Counted from the stretch's first letter, positions 54,660 to 63,658 are shown. The stretch: 64,000 nucleotides of DNA from Flavobacterium inviolabile (GCF_013389455.1 NZ_CP058278.1:2046001-2110000); one strand, 5' to 3'. Notes: generated by a model not told the origin, from the sequence alone. Program-made: numbers and translations.

Positions 54660-55070
54660 ATGATAGATTTTAGAATAGAAAATGAACTTATCACTGAAGA
54701 AGAATTAAATGAGTTTGAACAGGAAATAGGGTTAACTTTACCTGAAGATTATCGGGTTCATATGCTAAAATACAATGGAGGACTTCCTCAAAGTTATTCT
54801 CTTTATTTCGGAGAACCGGATGATGGTATACTTCTTTCAAGTTTTAAATCTATAAAATATGGTACACCACTGGTCGAAAAACTAGATTATTTACCAGAGA
54901 ATTACCTTAGTATCGGTTATACAGAAACAGGTTATTTAGCAATGGCTTTAGATCAAAAAGAATACGGAAGTATTTTTGTGTATTACTCAGAAGTTGAGTT
55001 AACGAAAATAGCAGCTTCCTTTACCGGTTTTTTAGAAAGTTTGGTAGACTATACGGACGTTTTTGAATAA
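54660..55070 (+). CDS. SUKH (SMI1/KNR4) family immunity protein 2
   Basis: 136 aa. FEQEIGLTLPEDYRVHMLKYNGGLP is the SUKH signature; the rest aligns by eye with immunity protein 1 (ITEEELNEFE against VTESEISEVE; SIFVYYSEVELTKIAASFTGFLESLVDYTD against VIYVYYSIAELEFAALSFSEFLEELVDYSE). It is a paralogue, probably an orphan immunity gene against a related toxin, left after toxin replacement. A MITE lies between the two. Confidence 0.9.
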   Translation: MIDFRIENELITEEELNEFEQEIGLTLPEDYRVHMLKYNGGLPQSYSLYFGEPDDGILLSSFKSIKYGTPLVEKLDYLPENYLSIGYTETGYLAMALDQKEYGSIFVYYSEVELTKIAASFTGFLESLVDYTDVFE

Positions 55071-55154
55071 TTTGTTTTAAATCGTTTAGTACTGCAAATA
55101 CAGGGTTATACATTATCTAATCAGTAACACCATTACAGACTACGGAAAACAAAA

Positions 55155-55217
55155 GGGCGATTAGCTCAGCTGGTTCAGAACAGCTTGTTTATACCGAAGG
55201 GGAATTCCTCATCGGCC
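55155..55217 (+). pseudogene. tRNA-Val-like pseudogene
   Basis: GGGCGATTAGCTCAGCTGGT with TCAGAAC is the acceptor and D-arm of a Bacteroidota tRNA-Val, but the anticodon arm is disordered (AGCTTGTTTATACCGAAGG), the T-arm GTTCGA is missing, and the 3' acceptor ATCGGCC no longer pairs properly. Probably the scar of an element inserted in a tRNA. Confidence 0.65.
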
Positions 55218-55218
55218 A

Positions 55219-55252
55219 AAAATCCGGTAAATTTAAAATTTGCCGGATTTTT
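55219..55252 (+). terminator. Terminator after the tRNA-like scar
   Basis: AAATCCGGTAAATT / AATTTGCCGGATTT with TTTTG after it. Confidence 0.75.
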
Positions 55253-55304
55253 TGTTTCTTATACTTATTTGTTTTATTCTTCCTCATTCAAATGAATATA
55301 TTCA

Positions 55305-55412
55305 CTTCTTTTTATTACGAATTCTATCTCAATACTTTAAAATTTCTTTGTCAATAAATTAGGTAAAAACACGTATTGCTTTATTATCTATAAATTATTT
55401 TCTTTCGGGTTT
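55305..55412. repeat. Dispersed repeat C, copy 2
   Basis: Shares ATTCTATCTCAATACTTTA, AAATTAGGTAAAAACACGTA and TTTTCTTTCGGGTTT with 33567-33668. The remainder of 55071-55555 contains no gene. Confidence 0.6.
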
Positions 55413-55555
55413 AACAGTATTGCTATTTTGTTAGAGTATATGTCTTATTTAAGTGAGTTAATAAAACAACTTTAAGAAATAGGATTATATACTTTTTTAC
55501 GAAATATACATGTAAAAAAGCAGTCTTATAAGTAAGACAATAAGATGATACAACA

Positions 55556-56701
55556 ATGACAAAGAGTAGAATTCCAAAGGAAATATTTGGGTCTAACAAG
55601 ACAAATGATGTTAACATTCTAATTGGAGAGAATGGTAGCGGAAAAAGTACGTTACTATCTGAAATTGCTGACAAGTTCATTTTAGACAGATTTCAGGTAA
55701 TTGCTATCGCTAACTCAATTCACGACAAATTTGAAAATAGCCACAGAATTCATTTGTTAAGAGGACGAGGCGGCAGAAAACAAATCAAGGACATTGTAAA
55801 AAAAGCTTTTAGAAATTTAAAAGACGGTGACTTTACAAGACTTAAAAATGCAACGAGGGCGATTGAGTATGTTGGATACGACCCTTTAATTGGGTTTAAA
55901 CTAAACAATCTTAATCTTGACAAATTTGATGAGTTAAGAAACAGTCAAAGCTTAAATCTTTCAAACTTAGAACGAGCGGAGTCGTTAATTAGAAAAATTC
56001 ACATTGAACAGAGCAAGGAAGAAATTATTTGGCTCAAAATGGAGGACTTAAATTTTCAAGAATTTGAAAAGGTAACATTTGCCCAGATTTTCAAATTTGA
56101 GAGACAATTAATAGACACAAAAATAATCGAGTCTATTGATATTTTTCTTTCAAAGAAAGAGCATAAAATACCTTTGTTGTCTGCAAGTTCAGGAGAATTA
56201 AGTCTAATTAGTTCTATAATTTATCTTTCAACCACAATTGAAGAAGGTGCTATTATACTAATTGACGAACCTGAAAATAGTTTGCATCCTATTTGGCAAA
56301 AACACTATGTGAAAAATCTGATGGACATCTTTTTTTACTATCAACCAAAAATAATTATTGCGACACATTCTCCATTGATAATTAGTGATTCTGAAATTTC
56401 GGTTGAAGGCACACAAATTTTTAAATCAAAAAACTTTGAATTTACATTGCAACAGACTGACCGAATAAATATCGAGGAGATATTTTTTAAATTGTTTGAT
56501 ACTGTTACTCCCCAAAATAGATACTTATCAAATTACTTAATTGACAAATTAAACGAATTAGCTGCTGGAGAAATTACGCTTGAAAGAATTACACAAATTC
56601 TTGACGATATAAAAGAAAACTCATTTGACGAGAAACAAGAAGTACTTTCTGATGGCGTTCTTAAATTAGCAGAACAAATTGTAACCGATGGTAGACAATA
56701 A
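55556..56701 (+). CDS. AAA ATPase of a Septu-like (PtuA-like) pair
   Basis: 381 aa, short SMC/OLD-type ATPase. Walker A LIGENGSGKS (G24-S31), signature-like LSASSGELSLISSI, Walker B IILIDEPENSLHPIWQ, and H-loop IIATHSPLIISD. The sequence before the Walker A is only 20 aa, yet fits PtuA-type proteins. It overlaps the HNH gene by 14 bp, so translation is coupled. Septu pairs sense phage and degrade nucleic acid via the HNH partner; assignment by architecture. Confidence 0.8.
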   Translation: MTKSRIPKEIFGSNKTNDVNILIGENGSGKSTLLSEIADKFILDRFQVIAIANSIHDKFENSHRIHLLRGRGGRKQIKDIVKKAFRNLKDGDFTRLKNATRAIEYVGYDPLIGFKLNNLNLDKFDELRNSQSLNLSNLERAESLIRKIHIEQSKEEIIWLKMEDLNFQEFEKVTFAQIFKFERQLIDTKIIESIDIFLSKKEHKIPLLSASSGELSLISSIIYLSTTIEEGAIILIDEPENSLHPIWQKHYVKNLMDIFFYYQPKIIIATHSPLIISDSEISVEGTQIFKSKNFEFTLQQTDRINIEEIFFKLFDTVTPQNRYLSNYLIDKLNELAAGEITLERITQILDDIKENSFDEKQEVLSDGVLKLAEQIVTDGRQ

Positions 56702-57320
56702 TATTTTATCACAAGCCGACTACGACCTTATTATCGCAGCTGTAAAAGAAGGAGGTAAAGTTTGGGAAAATAAAAAAATTGACCCTATAAAAAACAAAGT
56801 AAAAGAAATACTTAGAGATTTACAGTCTGAAACTTGCTGTTATTGCAAAAGGAATACAAAGGGAGAATTTAAAATGGTTTTAGACATTGAACATATACTA
56901 CCAAAAAAGCATTACCCAAAATTGATGTTTGCGGTTACCAACCTTGCAATATCCTGCAAAAAATGTAATATGTTAGTTAAAAAAGATGATAGAAAATTCA
57001 TTGTAGACTTGACAACTATTGAAGAGAATCCATTTGACACTAATCTTTATAAATTTATACATCCAAACCTTGACAAATATCATTTTTTTCTAAAGCGTAT
57101 AGCAATAGAATTTGATGACACTAGAATAGTAAAGTATATTGTGGTTAATGACAAACCTAAAGGTCAATATACATACGACTATTTCAGACTGAAAGAGTTT
57201 GAGCAAAATGATTTAAATAAAATACAAGGCATAAACGACACGACAATTGACACCAAAAATATCAGCGACGAAACAGCACTCCAAATTTGGAATTTATTGC
57301 GAGAGAAGCTCAGTCCATAA
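56688..57320 (+). CDS. HNH nuclease of the second Septu-like pair (PtuB-like)
   Basis: 210 aa. HNH with zinc knuckles: CCYCK (C50, C53), LDIEHILPK (His69), NLAISCKKCN (Asn85, C90, C93). The arrangement is the same as in the HNH at 36555-37220 although the sequences differ, so this is a second, independent Septu-like locus. The C-terminal ~100 aa after the HNH are unassigned. Confidence 0.8.
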   Translation: MVDNNILSQADYDLIIAAVKEGGKVWENKKIDPIKNKVKEILRDLQSETCCYCKRNTKGEFKMVLDIEHILPKKHYPKLMFAVTNLAISCKKCNMLVKKDDRKFIVDLTTIEENPFDTNLYKFIHPNLDKYHFFLKRIAIEFDDTRIVKYIVVNDKPKGQYTYDYFRLKEFEQNDLNKIQGINDTTIDTKNISDETALQIWNLLREKLSP

Positions 57321-57493
57321 CGAAGGGGGTGCGATAGTGGGAGTTCCATGTTTTTCATATACTTTAGTGTAAGGTGGAGGTTCAGTTCTCCGAACAAAGT
57401 TTTGTGTTAAAACTCCTCGAATTCGGCAATACCCGAACCGTCATGCGTCATTTTAGAAGAACTGAATAAACCAATTAAACATTTGAATTAAAC

Positions 57494-58432
57494 ATGGCAT
57501 TAGACTTTTCACAAATTTTAGTAGTTGGAGTTTCTTCTAGAGCTCTATTTAATTTAGAAAGAGAAAACGAAATTTTCAAAACAGAGAATATTGAAGGATT
57601 TAGGAAATATCAATTAGAACATGAAAACGAAATATTAGCAGAAGGTACGGCTTTTCCACTAATCAAAAGCTTATTAAAGTTAAATGAAATTGCATCCAAA
57701 CAAATTGTTGAAGTTGTTGTAATGTCTAGAAATAGCCCGGAAACGGGGGTTCGAGTTTTAAAATCGATCAAACATTATAATCTTCCAATTACAAGATGGG
57801 CATTTTCAGGAGGAGATCCTCTATCTCCATTTATTGATGCATTTGATGTAGATTTATTTTTATCAAAAGATGAAATTGAAGTACAGAAGATAAGTGATAC
57901 TTCAAATTGTGCTACCGCATTAATTTATGACCCACCAATGGACTATCTTCCCGAAATAGATAGAGTTAAGTTTGCTTTTGATGCTGATGCTGTTGTTTTT
58001 TCTGAAGAATCGGAACAAATATATAAGGAAAAAGGAATTGAAGCTTTTCATCAACACGAATCTGAAAATGAAGATGTTCCATTAAATGACGGACCTTTTG
58101 CTGAATTGTTAAGAAAGTTGTCGAAAATCCAAGAGTTTTTACCCACAACAATTGAATTAACACCATTAAGAATTGCAATAGTGACTGCTAGAAATGCGCC
58201 AAGTCACATGCGAGTAATTAAAACATTGCGTCATTGGGGAGTTTATGTCGACGAAGCGTATTTTATGGGAGGATTGTCAAAAGACAAAGTTCTAAAAGCC
58301 TTTGGTGCACACATTTTTTTTGATGATCAAGAAACCCATCTTGACGGTTCAAGCAAGGTTGTACCGTCTGGAAAAGTACTGTACAAAACAGATTCACCAC
58401 TAAAAAAATATGAAAAAAAGAAAATAGAATGA
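57494..58432 (+). CDS. 5'-nucleotidase (cytosolic cN-I-like, PF06189 type)
   Basis: 312 aa. The start ILVVGVSSRALFNLERENEIF, then VEVVVMSRNSPETGVRVLKSI, RWAFSGGDPLSPFIDAFDVDLFLSKDEIEVQ, and RIAIVTARNAPSHMRVIKTLRHWGVYVDEAYFMGG, are the blocks of this HAD-type nucleotidase. It would dephosphorylate nucleoside monophosphates. Its place 170 bp after the Septu-like pair suggests a role in nucleotide depletion during infection, but a housekeeping role is possible. Bases 57321-57493 show no gene. Confidence 0.85.
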   Translation: MALDFSQILVVGVSSRALFNLERENEIFKTENIEGFRKYQLEHENEILAEGTAFPLIKSLLKLNEIASKQIVEVVVMSRNSPETGVRVLKSIKHYNLPITRWAFSGGDPLSPFIDAFDVDLFLSKDEIEVQKISDTSNCATALIYDPPMDYLPEIDRVKFAFDADAVVFSEESEQIYKEKGIEAFHQHESENEDVPLNDGPFAELLRKLSKIQEFLPTTIELTPLRIAIVTARNAPSHMRVIKTLRHWGVYVDEAYFMGGLSKDKVLKAFGAHIFFDDQETHLDGSSKVVPSGKVLYKTDSPLKKYEKKKIE

Positions 58433-58700
58433 TAAAAACGAATATACAAGAGTAGTTAGTCAAAATAAGTTGGTTGCTTCGACAACTTGCCCCTTTTTCT
58501 TTACAAAAAATGCTAACTTTAACAGAAATTAATCTGTTCGCTGACTCTAGCTTATAATAAACTCAGATAATTATATACTCGAATGTATAATTCTAAAAAA
58601 ATGAAATATAATATACTTAACCTGAAAAATTATACCTGACACACAAAAGTATATCAGTGTCCAAATGAATTATATTAGCGAATCGGTTTTACTAAAGTTT

Positions 58701-58731
58701 TTTACGAAATAGATAGGTAAAGTTTCGTAAA
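58701..58731. repeat. Inverted repeat in an otherwise empty intergenic region
   Basis: TTTACGAAA / TTTCGTAAA, 13-bp spacer. TTTTACGAAAT motifs recur at 45011, 55497 and 33711. The stretch 58433-58808 holds no gene, only this and a weak MITE fragment near 58571-58655. Confidence 0.4.
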
Positions 58732-58808
58732 AAACAATATTAACAGCAAGCTTGTAAAAAAGGCAACGGCAAATTAATGTAACAAAAAAATGTCCTTATA
58801 GAAAAATT

Positions 58809-59372
58809 ATGAAACCAAAAAGTATTTGTTTGATCGGGTTATTGTTTTTTGTTGTTAGTTATATCATGTTTTCTCAAGGTTCTAAACTAGCATATTTTCA
58901 GAAACCCATAGATTTTGCACATTGGTTTAACCTGATTGGAGCGGTATTACTACTGTCGTTTAATAAAGTGTTTCCCAAAAACAAATGGAACACTTTAGCT
59001 TCTTTTCTAACGGCATTAGGCGTTATTGCACATATAGGTCTTTGCACCATTGACTTTATAATGTGGAGTTTTGAAAATGACGATAATGCCAGGATGAAAT
59101 TAAGCGAACACATTAGCAATACGCCATCAATTCTGTATCCTTTTATTATTATCGGACCATCCCTGCTCTTTATAGGATTGGCAGTTCATGCATCAAACTT
59201 TATTAAAACCCATACTCTAAAAGCCTTACTGGTTATACTGGGTGCACCTGCAGTAGGTTTTTCATTTTTTATACTGAAAAACGGAGTTTGTATGGTACTA
59301 AGCTGCATGCTTTTTTCTTTAGGGTTGACTTTACTTCTTTATAGAAAAGAAACAGTTAAACAGGAAATATAA
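58809..59372 (+). CDS. Six-helix membrane protein (DUF998-like)
   Basis: 187 aa, six hydrophobic segments: ICLIGLLFFVVSYIMF; FAHWFNLIGAVLLLSF; TLASFLTALGVIAHIGLC; ILYPFIIIGPSLLFIGLAV; LKALLVILGAPAVGFSFFI; MVLSCMLFSLGLTLLLY. The size fits DUF998-type small membrane proteins, but no motif confirms it. Function unknown. The 900 bp after it (59373-60276) contain no confident gene; a 48-codon frame at 59924-60070 and a cassette-like GCTGCCAACAGCGG at about 59388 are the only items noticed. Confidence 0.6.
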   Translation: MKPKSICLIGLLFFVVSYIMFSQGSKLAYFQKPIDFAHWFNLIGAVLLLSFNKVFPKNKWNTLASFLTALGVIAHIGLCTIDFIMWSFENDDNARMKLSEHISNTPSILYPFIIIGPSLLFIGLAVHASNFIKTHTLKALLVILGAPAVGFSFFILKNGVCMVLSCMLFSLGLTLLLYRKETVKQEI

Positions 59373-60276
59373 CAAAGTATAAGCCAGCTGCCAACAGCGG
59401 TTTTGTGGAGTTTAAAAAAGGTATTTGAAAAACTAAAATTGAAACCTATAATCGGATGGACAATAAAAGAAAATGCCGTTTCGATAAAAGTTCTTGAAAA
59501 AGCGGTCTTGAATACGAAAAAGATGCTGTAATCTACAAAATCGGGAAATAGCCGAAATAAAAAGCAACCCAGGCTTTTAGCTATAAAAATAAAATTAGAT
59601 TTTTGAACGCGACTTTTGTTCACATATTACCAATTGTTTAGCTGTGCCTTTTAATAAAATAGAATTATTCAGGAAGTATCATATTGAATAGCCTCAGTAA
59701 AAAAAACTCAATCAATCCAACAAATTATCACCACTTGTTATATATAAAAGACTGTTTGTTAATATATAACAGTTGTCTGCCGCTTTTCTATAACGAAGTA
59801 CTGTTAAAATTTAAATAATTGCGATTTATTAACATTAATAAAAATTGTAGGAAAAATTAATTACTATTTTTGCTTCAAATTTCACCTTAAATTAACTTTA
59901 TTATTACCAGATTAACAATATAGGTGCTTCCGGGAGTATTTATAATTTTTAGCTTATTTGCATCTGCTGCTATCGCACAATGTTTAAAAACTTCAAAATC
60001 TTCGGTAATTATAGAAGCTATGAGGTCGTATAAATTATCCAAAGTTGTAAACACATTAATTCATTTATAAACGATATACAAAGCCCCCATTTGGATTATA
60101 TCCTTTCTACTTCTATTCCCCTTCTGATTATGCCATAGCTTTTTAATGACAAACTGGTATGAATAGGTGATAACACCTTAAATACAGCTATAATAATGGT
60201 AGCCACACTATTAACTATAATGACAAACCAAAACGATTTATAAACCTTAAAATCAAAACGATACAGTTTCGAAAAA

Positions 60277-61344
60277 ATGAGCAGAACAATACTAAGCTTA
60301 ATCACTGTTTTTATTTCCTCTATGTTAATGGCACAAGTGCCACCAGAAACAGACTCTTTAAAAAACAATAATTTATCAAATATAAAACCTGATTTACGGA
60401 CTGGCTTCGAGACAGAAGCCAATTCAGCAGCAGACAAGTCAATCCAACGATTTACGAATATAGACGACCATTATATTTATGAGTATTCCAAACCAAAATT
60501 CTTTGATATGGTTAAATACATTCCTCATAATATCTATGATTTCGGAGTATTTACAATACAAAAAGAAAATCTGAAATGGGATGCTTTAGTACTGGGAAGT
60601 ACAGCAGCAATATTGCCTTTTGATCAAAAAATACTGGACGGAGCAGGAGAACTCGGATCCCGGATGGGAGGTTGGGATAAAGATAGTAAATACGGTACTG
60701 TAGCCGGGATTTTCACCATTGTTCCCAAAAACATTAGTTCGGCAGTTTATTATACGGGAAATGGTGGAACCACACTTATTCTAAGTGCAATTTTTCTAAG
60801 TATCGGTAAACTAAAAAACAACGATTTAAGAGCATTGAATACCTCCAGTGAACTGGTAGAGGGATTACTATCTGTGGGCGTTGCCACACAAACATTAAAA
60901 AGAATTACAGGAAGACAGAGTCCAAGTGCCGCTATTGCCGATAATAACAGTGGGGGTGACTGGAATCCATTTCCAAGTTTTACGGCATTTCAAAGCAATA
61001 CTCCTAATTATGATGCTATGCCATCCGGGCATATTGCCACTTTTATGTCAACGTTAACGATCATTTCAACAAACTATCCGGAAATAAAATGGATCAAACC
61101 TGTTGGTTATTCCCTAATGGGTGTGCTGGCTTTTAATATGGTGAGTGGAAAAGTACATTGGACTTCAGATTATCCCATTGGTATTTTTATGGGTTATGTT
61201 ATTGGTAAACAAATTGCAAACAGACGCATTACTAAAATAGCAAAAGATAATGTGACAGCAATGGTTAAAAAACCTTATAAAATCGATTATCAGATAAACC
61301 GGATTAATCACACCACTTTAGTAGGCGCAACAGTAACATTTTAA
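60277..61344 (+). CDS. PAP2-family phosphatase (secreted/periplasmic)
   Basis: 355 aa with a signal peptide ending at MLMAQ. Phosphatidate-phosphatase motifs in order: KRITGRQSP, YDAMPSGHIATFMS, and GKVHWTSDYPIG (the catalytic His-Asp). It would dephosphorylate lipid phosphates such as undecaprenyl or phosphatidyl compounds at the membrane. First of two tandem PAP2 genes (10-bp gap), presumably co-transcribed. Confidence 0.9.
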   Translation: MSRTILSLITVFISSMLMAQVPPETDSLKNNNLSNIKPDLRTGFETEANSAADKSIQRFTNIDDHYIYEYSKPKFFDMVKYIPHNIYDFGVFTIQKENLKWDALVLGSTAAILPFDQKILDGAGELGSRMGGWDKDSKYGTVAGIFTIVPKNISSAVYYTGNGGTTLILSAIFLSIGKLKNNDLRALNTSSELVEGLLSVGVATQTLKRITGRQSPSAAIADNNSGGDWNPFPSFTAFQSNTPNYDAMPSGHIATFMSTLTIISTNYPEIKWIKPVGYSLMGVLAFNMVSGKVHWTSDYPIGIFMGYVIGKQIANRRITKIAKDNVTAMVKKPYKIDYQINRINHTTLVGATVTF

Positions 61345-61353
61345 ATTTTCCAA

Positions 61354-62112
61354 ATGAATAAGGTAATCGTGAGTATAATAATGGCTTTAATAGCTTTCTC
61401 ATCTACAGCTCAAACATTAAATGAAACAGACACTCTAAGTAAAAAGACCCCTGAAAATTTAGCGTTTAATTACAAACAATTATTAATTCCTGCTGTTTTA
61501 ATTGGCTATGGAGCCATTGGTTTACAGAATGATGGTTTACAAAAATTAAATCGAAACATCAGAAGCAGAGTTATGAAGGACATCGATAAGAGAATAACGG
61601 TCGATGATTTTTCTCAATATACTCCGGCATTGTCTGTTTATGTGCTTAATAATCTGAACATAAAAGGGAAAAACAACTTGCAGAACAGAAGTGTAATCCT
61701 TGGTACATCAATGCTAATAATTTTTACTTCTGTAACCGCATTAAAACGCTGTACAAACATAGACAGACCGGACGATACCCGGTATGCATTCCCGTCTGGT
61801 CATACAGCAATAGCTTTTGCAGGAGCAGAATTTTTATTTCAGGAATACAAAGACAAATCCTGTTGGTATGGCGTAGCGGGCTATGGCGTAGCATCAATAA
61901 CAGGAGCATTCCGGATTTACAATAACAAGCATTGGCTAACAGATGTTACAGCAGGTGCTGGCATAGGCATTTTAAGCACCAAACTTGCATATTGGGTAAA
62001 CCCTTTTTTAAACGAACATATATTCAAAACCGGTTCAAAAAATACGACTGCGATGTTTACACCTTATTATGATGGTAAACAAATGGGGGGTGCCTTGGCG
62101 GTTACTTTTTAA
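61354..62112 (+). CDS. PAP2-family phosphatase
   Basis: 252 aa, signal peptide IVSIIMALIAFSSTAQ. Motifs: ALKRCTNIDRPDDTRYAF, FPSGHTAIAFAG, and YNNKHWLTDVTAGAG, all catalytic residues intact. Closely related in layout to the preceding gene, so probably a tandem duplication with divergence. Ends in a bidirectional terminator. Confidence 0.92.
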   Translation: MNKVIVSIIMALIAFSSTAQTLNETDTLSKKTPENLAFNYKQLLIPAVLIGYGAIGLQNDGLQKLNRNIRSRVMKDIDKRITVDDFSQYTPALSVYVLNNLNIKGKNNLQNRSVILGTSMLIIFTSVTALKRCTNIDRPDDTRYAFPSGHTAIAFAGAEFLFQEYKDKSCWYGVAGYGVASITGAFRIYNNKHWLTDVTAGAGIGILSTKLAYWVNPFLNEHIFKTGSKNTTAMFTPYYDGKQMGGALAVTF

Positions 62113-62115
62113 ACG

Positions 62116-62145
62116 AAATCCTGAAAATATTTGTTTTCAGGATTT
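62116..62145. terminator. Bidirectional terminator
   Basis: AAATCCTGAAAA / TTTTCAGGATTT, between the convergent PAP2 and MocR genes. Confidence 0.8.
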
Positions 62146-62155
62146 TATTAAAAAA

Positions 62156-63604
62156 TCATAAATCACGTTTTCCCAACCGACTGGCCAACAGGTTAACTGC
62201 TGCTTCCAGTTCCCGTTCGTCCATTGAGGCAAAGCCAAAACGAAAGGCATTTAATTCGCTGTCGGTTCGGATTATTTTTAATTTCCCGCTCTGTTGAAGA
62301 TCATCTACAGAGAAATCTTTTTGAAGCATAATCCAGACCGCCATACCTCCCGATGGCAGTGAGTAGGTAACATGCCCGGATAATCTGTTTCGCAGTAATT
62401 CATCTAAAAAATCCCTGCGTTGGTGGTACATTTTTTTAGCTTTATTCAGATGCCGTTTGAGTTCACCTTCCTTAATCAGCATGGCCAGGGCATTTTGCAT
62501 ATAGCCGTCACCGCCCACATCTATGATCTTCCGGAGGGCAGTACATTGTGCTACAAAATTTTTCGGAGCGACCATAAATCCGATTCGCAATGAAGGATCC
62601 AGGATCTTGGAAAATGAACCGATATAAATCACATTCCCCTGATGATGTGCACTTGCCAACGGCAGGTAAGGAGACGAAGCATAATGGTAGTCGTAATCGT
62701 AATCGTCTTCGATGATCACAAATGAAAACCTTGCGGAAAGCTCCAGCAGTTTCATCCGCCGTTCCACACTCAATGTTACCGTTGTCGGGTAATGATGGTG
62801 CGGAATTACATATACCGCACTAATTTTTTCCTTTTTACAGAGCTGTTCAATCTTATCGGTATCGATGCCCTCTTTGTCCACAGGTACCTCAATGAGTGTT
62901 GCACCGGTTTCGGCAAAGGTTTTGTTGGCTACACCATAATTCGGTTTGCCGACGATAATCGCTGACTGGCTGTTTAGAAGCAATTGTGCCGCAAGATAAA
63001 TGCTCATTTGCGCCCCGTGCGTAATCAGGATATTATCGGCCGAAATATTCAAACCTCTGGTAACGGACAGGTAATGAACCAGTTCTTCCCGGAGTTTTAG
63101 CGTGCCTTGTGCCGTGCCGATATGCGCATTTTTGATGGCATAGGTCCGGGAAGTAAGCAGGCGGTATGTTTTCAATAAATCAGAAATAGGGGAAAGGCGG
63201 ACATCAGGATGCCCGTCGTCTATGATGACTTCAGGAATACCATTTTCCGAAGGGACATGCGGATCAATTATCCGATAGGGAACATTCAGTTCATTGTCAT
63301 AGGAAAATCCGGTTTTATTTTCATTCCACTTTTTAGGCTGGAGCAACGGAAGATTTTCGGCTACCGTTACATACCTTCTCGGATAGACCGTGATCCATTC
63401 CTGGGCTTCCAGTTCATCATAGGCCGCGATGACTGTTTTGCGGTGTACATGCAGCAGTGCTGCCAGTTCACGGCTACTTGGCAAATGTGTTCCGGGTTTT
63501 AAAACACCGTTTCTGATGGCATCAATTATCGCAAAAGCAACCTGCTTGTAAACTGAGACTTTACTTTTTTTGTCAAGGATGATTATATGTTCAAATGGAA
63601 ACAT
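62156..63604 (-). CDS. MocR/PdxR-type GntR-aminotransferase fusion regulator
   Basis: 482 aa. The N-terminal ~70 aa are a GntR winged helix (VYKQVAFAIIDAIRNGVLKPGTHLPSSRELAALLHVHRKTVIAAYDELEAQEW). The remainder is a fold-type I aminotransferase with the PLP-lysine in IGSFSKILDPSLRIGFMV and the Asp in IIEDDYDYDY. MocR proteins sense PLP or amino-acid-like effectors and commonly control a divergent gene; here that is the GNAT gene, which lies head to head. Confidence 0.93.
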   Translation of the reverse strand: MFPFEHIIILDKKSKVSVYKQVAFAIIDAIRNGVLKPGTHLPSSRELAALLHVHRKTVIAAYDELEAQEWITVYPRRYVTVAENLPLLQPKKWNENKTGFSYDNELNVPYRIIDPHVPSENGIPEVIIDDGHPDVRLSPISDLLKTYRLLTSRTYAIKNAHIGTAQGTLKLREELVHYLSVTRGLNISADNILITHGAQMSIYLAAQLLLNSQSAIIVGKPNYGVANKTFAETGATLIEVPVDKEGIDTDKIEQLCKKEKISAVYVIPHHHYPTTVTLSVERRMKLLELSARFSFVIIEDDYDYDYHYASSPYLPLASAHHQGNVIYIGSFSKILDPSLRIGFMVAPKNFVAQCTALRKIIDVGGDGYMQNALAMLIKEGELKRHLNKAKKMYHQRRDFLDELLRNRLSGHVTYSLPSGGMAVWIMLQKDFSVDDLQQSGKLKIIRTDSELNAFRFGFASMDERELEAAVNLLASRLGKRDL

Positions 63605-63636
63605 TCTGGACTACCTGTTATATTAAAACTGGATTG

Positions 63637-63644
63637 CAAATATA
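63637..63644 (-). promoter_or_regulatory. -7 element of the MocR gene
   Basis: Minus-strand TATATTTG (TAnnTTTG), 33 bp before the MocR start. Confidence 0.5.
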
Positions 63645-63658
63645 GTCCAATAGCGTTA

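Noticed and set aside
55155..55217. Functional tRNA-Val.
   Set aside because: The T-arm GTTCGA and a paired anticodon arm are absent and the acceptor stem mismatches.
57966..58178. Minus-strand 70-codon frame inside the nucleotidase gene.
   Set aside because: Shadow of a conserved gene on the plus strand.
59924..60070. 48-codon GTG frame before the PAP2 genes.
   Set aside because: Hydrophobic start is suggestive of a remnant, but no start site or relative supports it; not listed as a gene.
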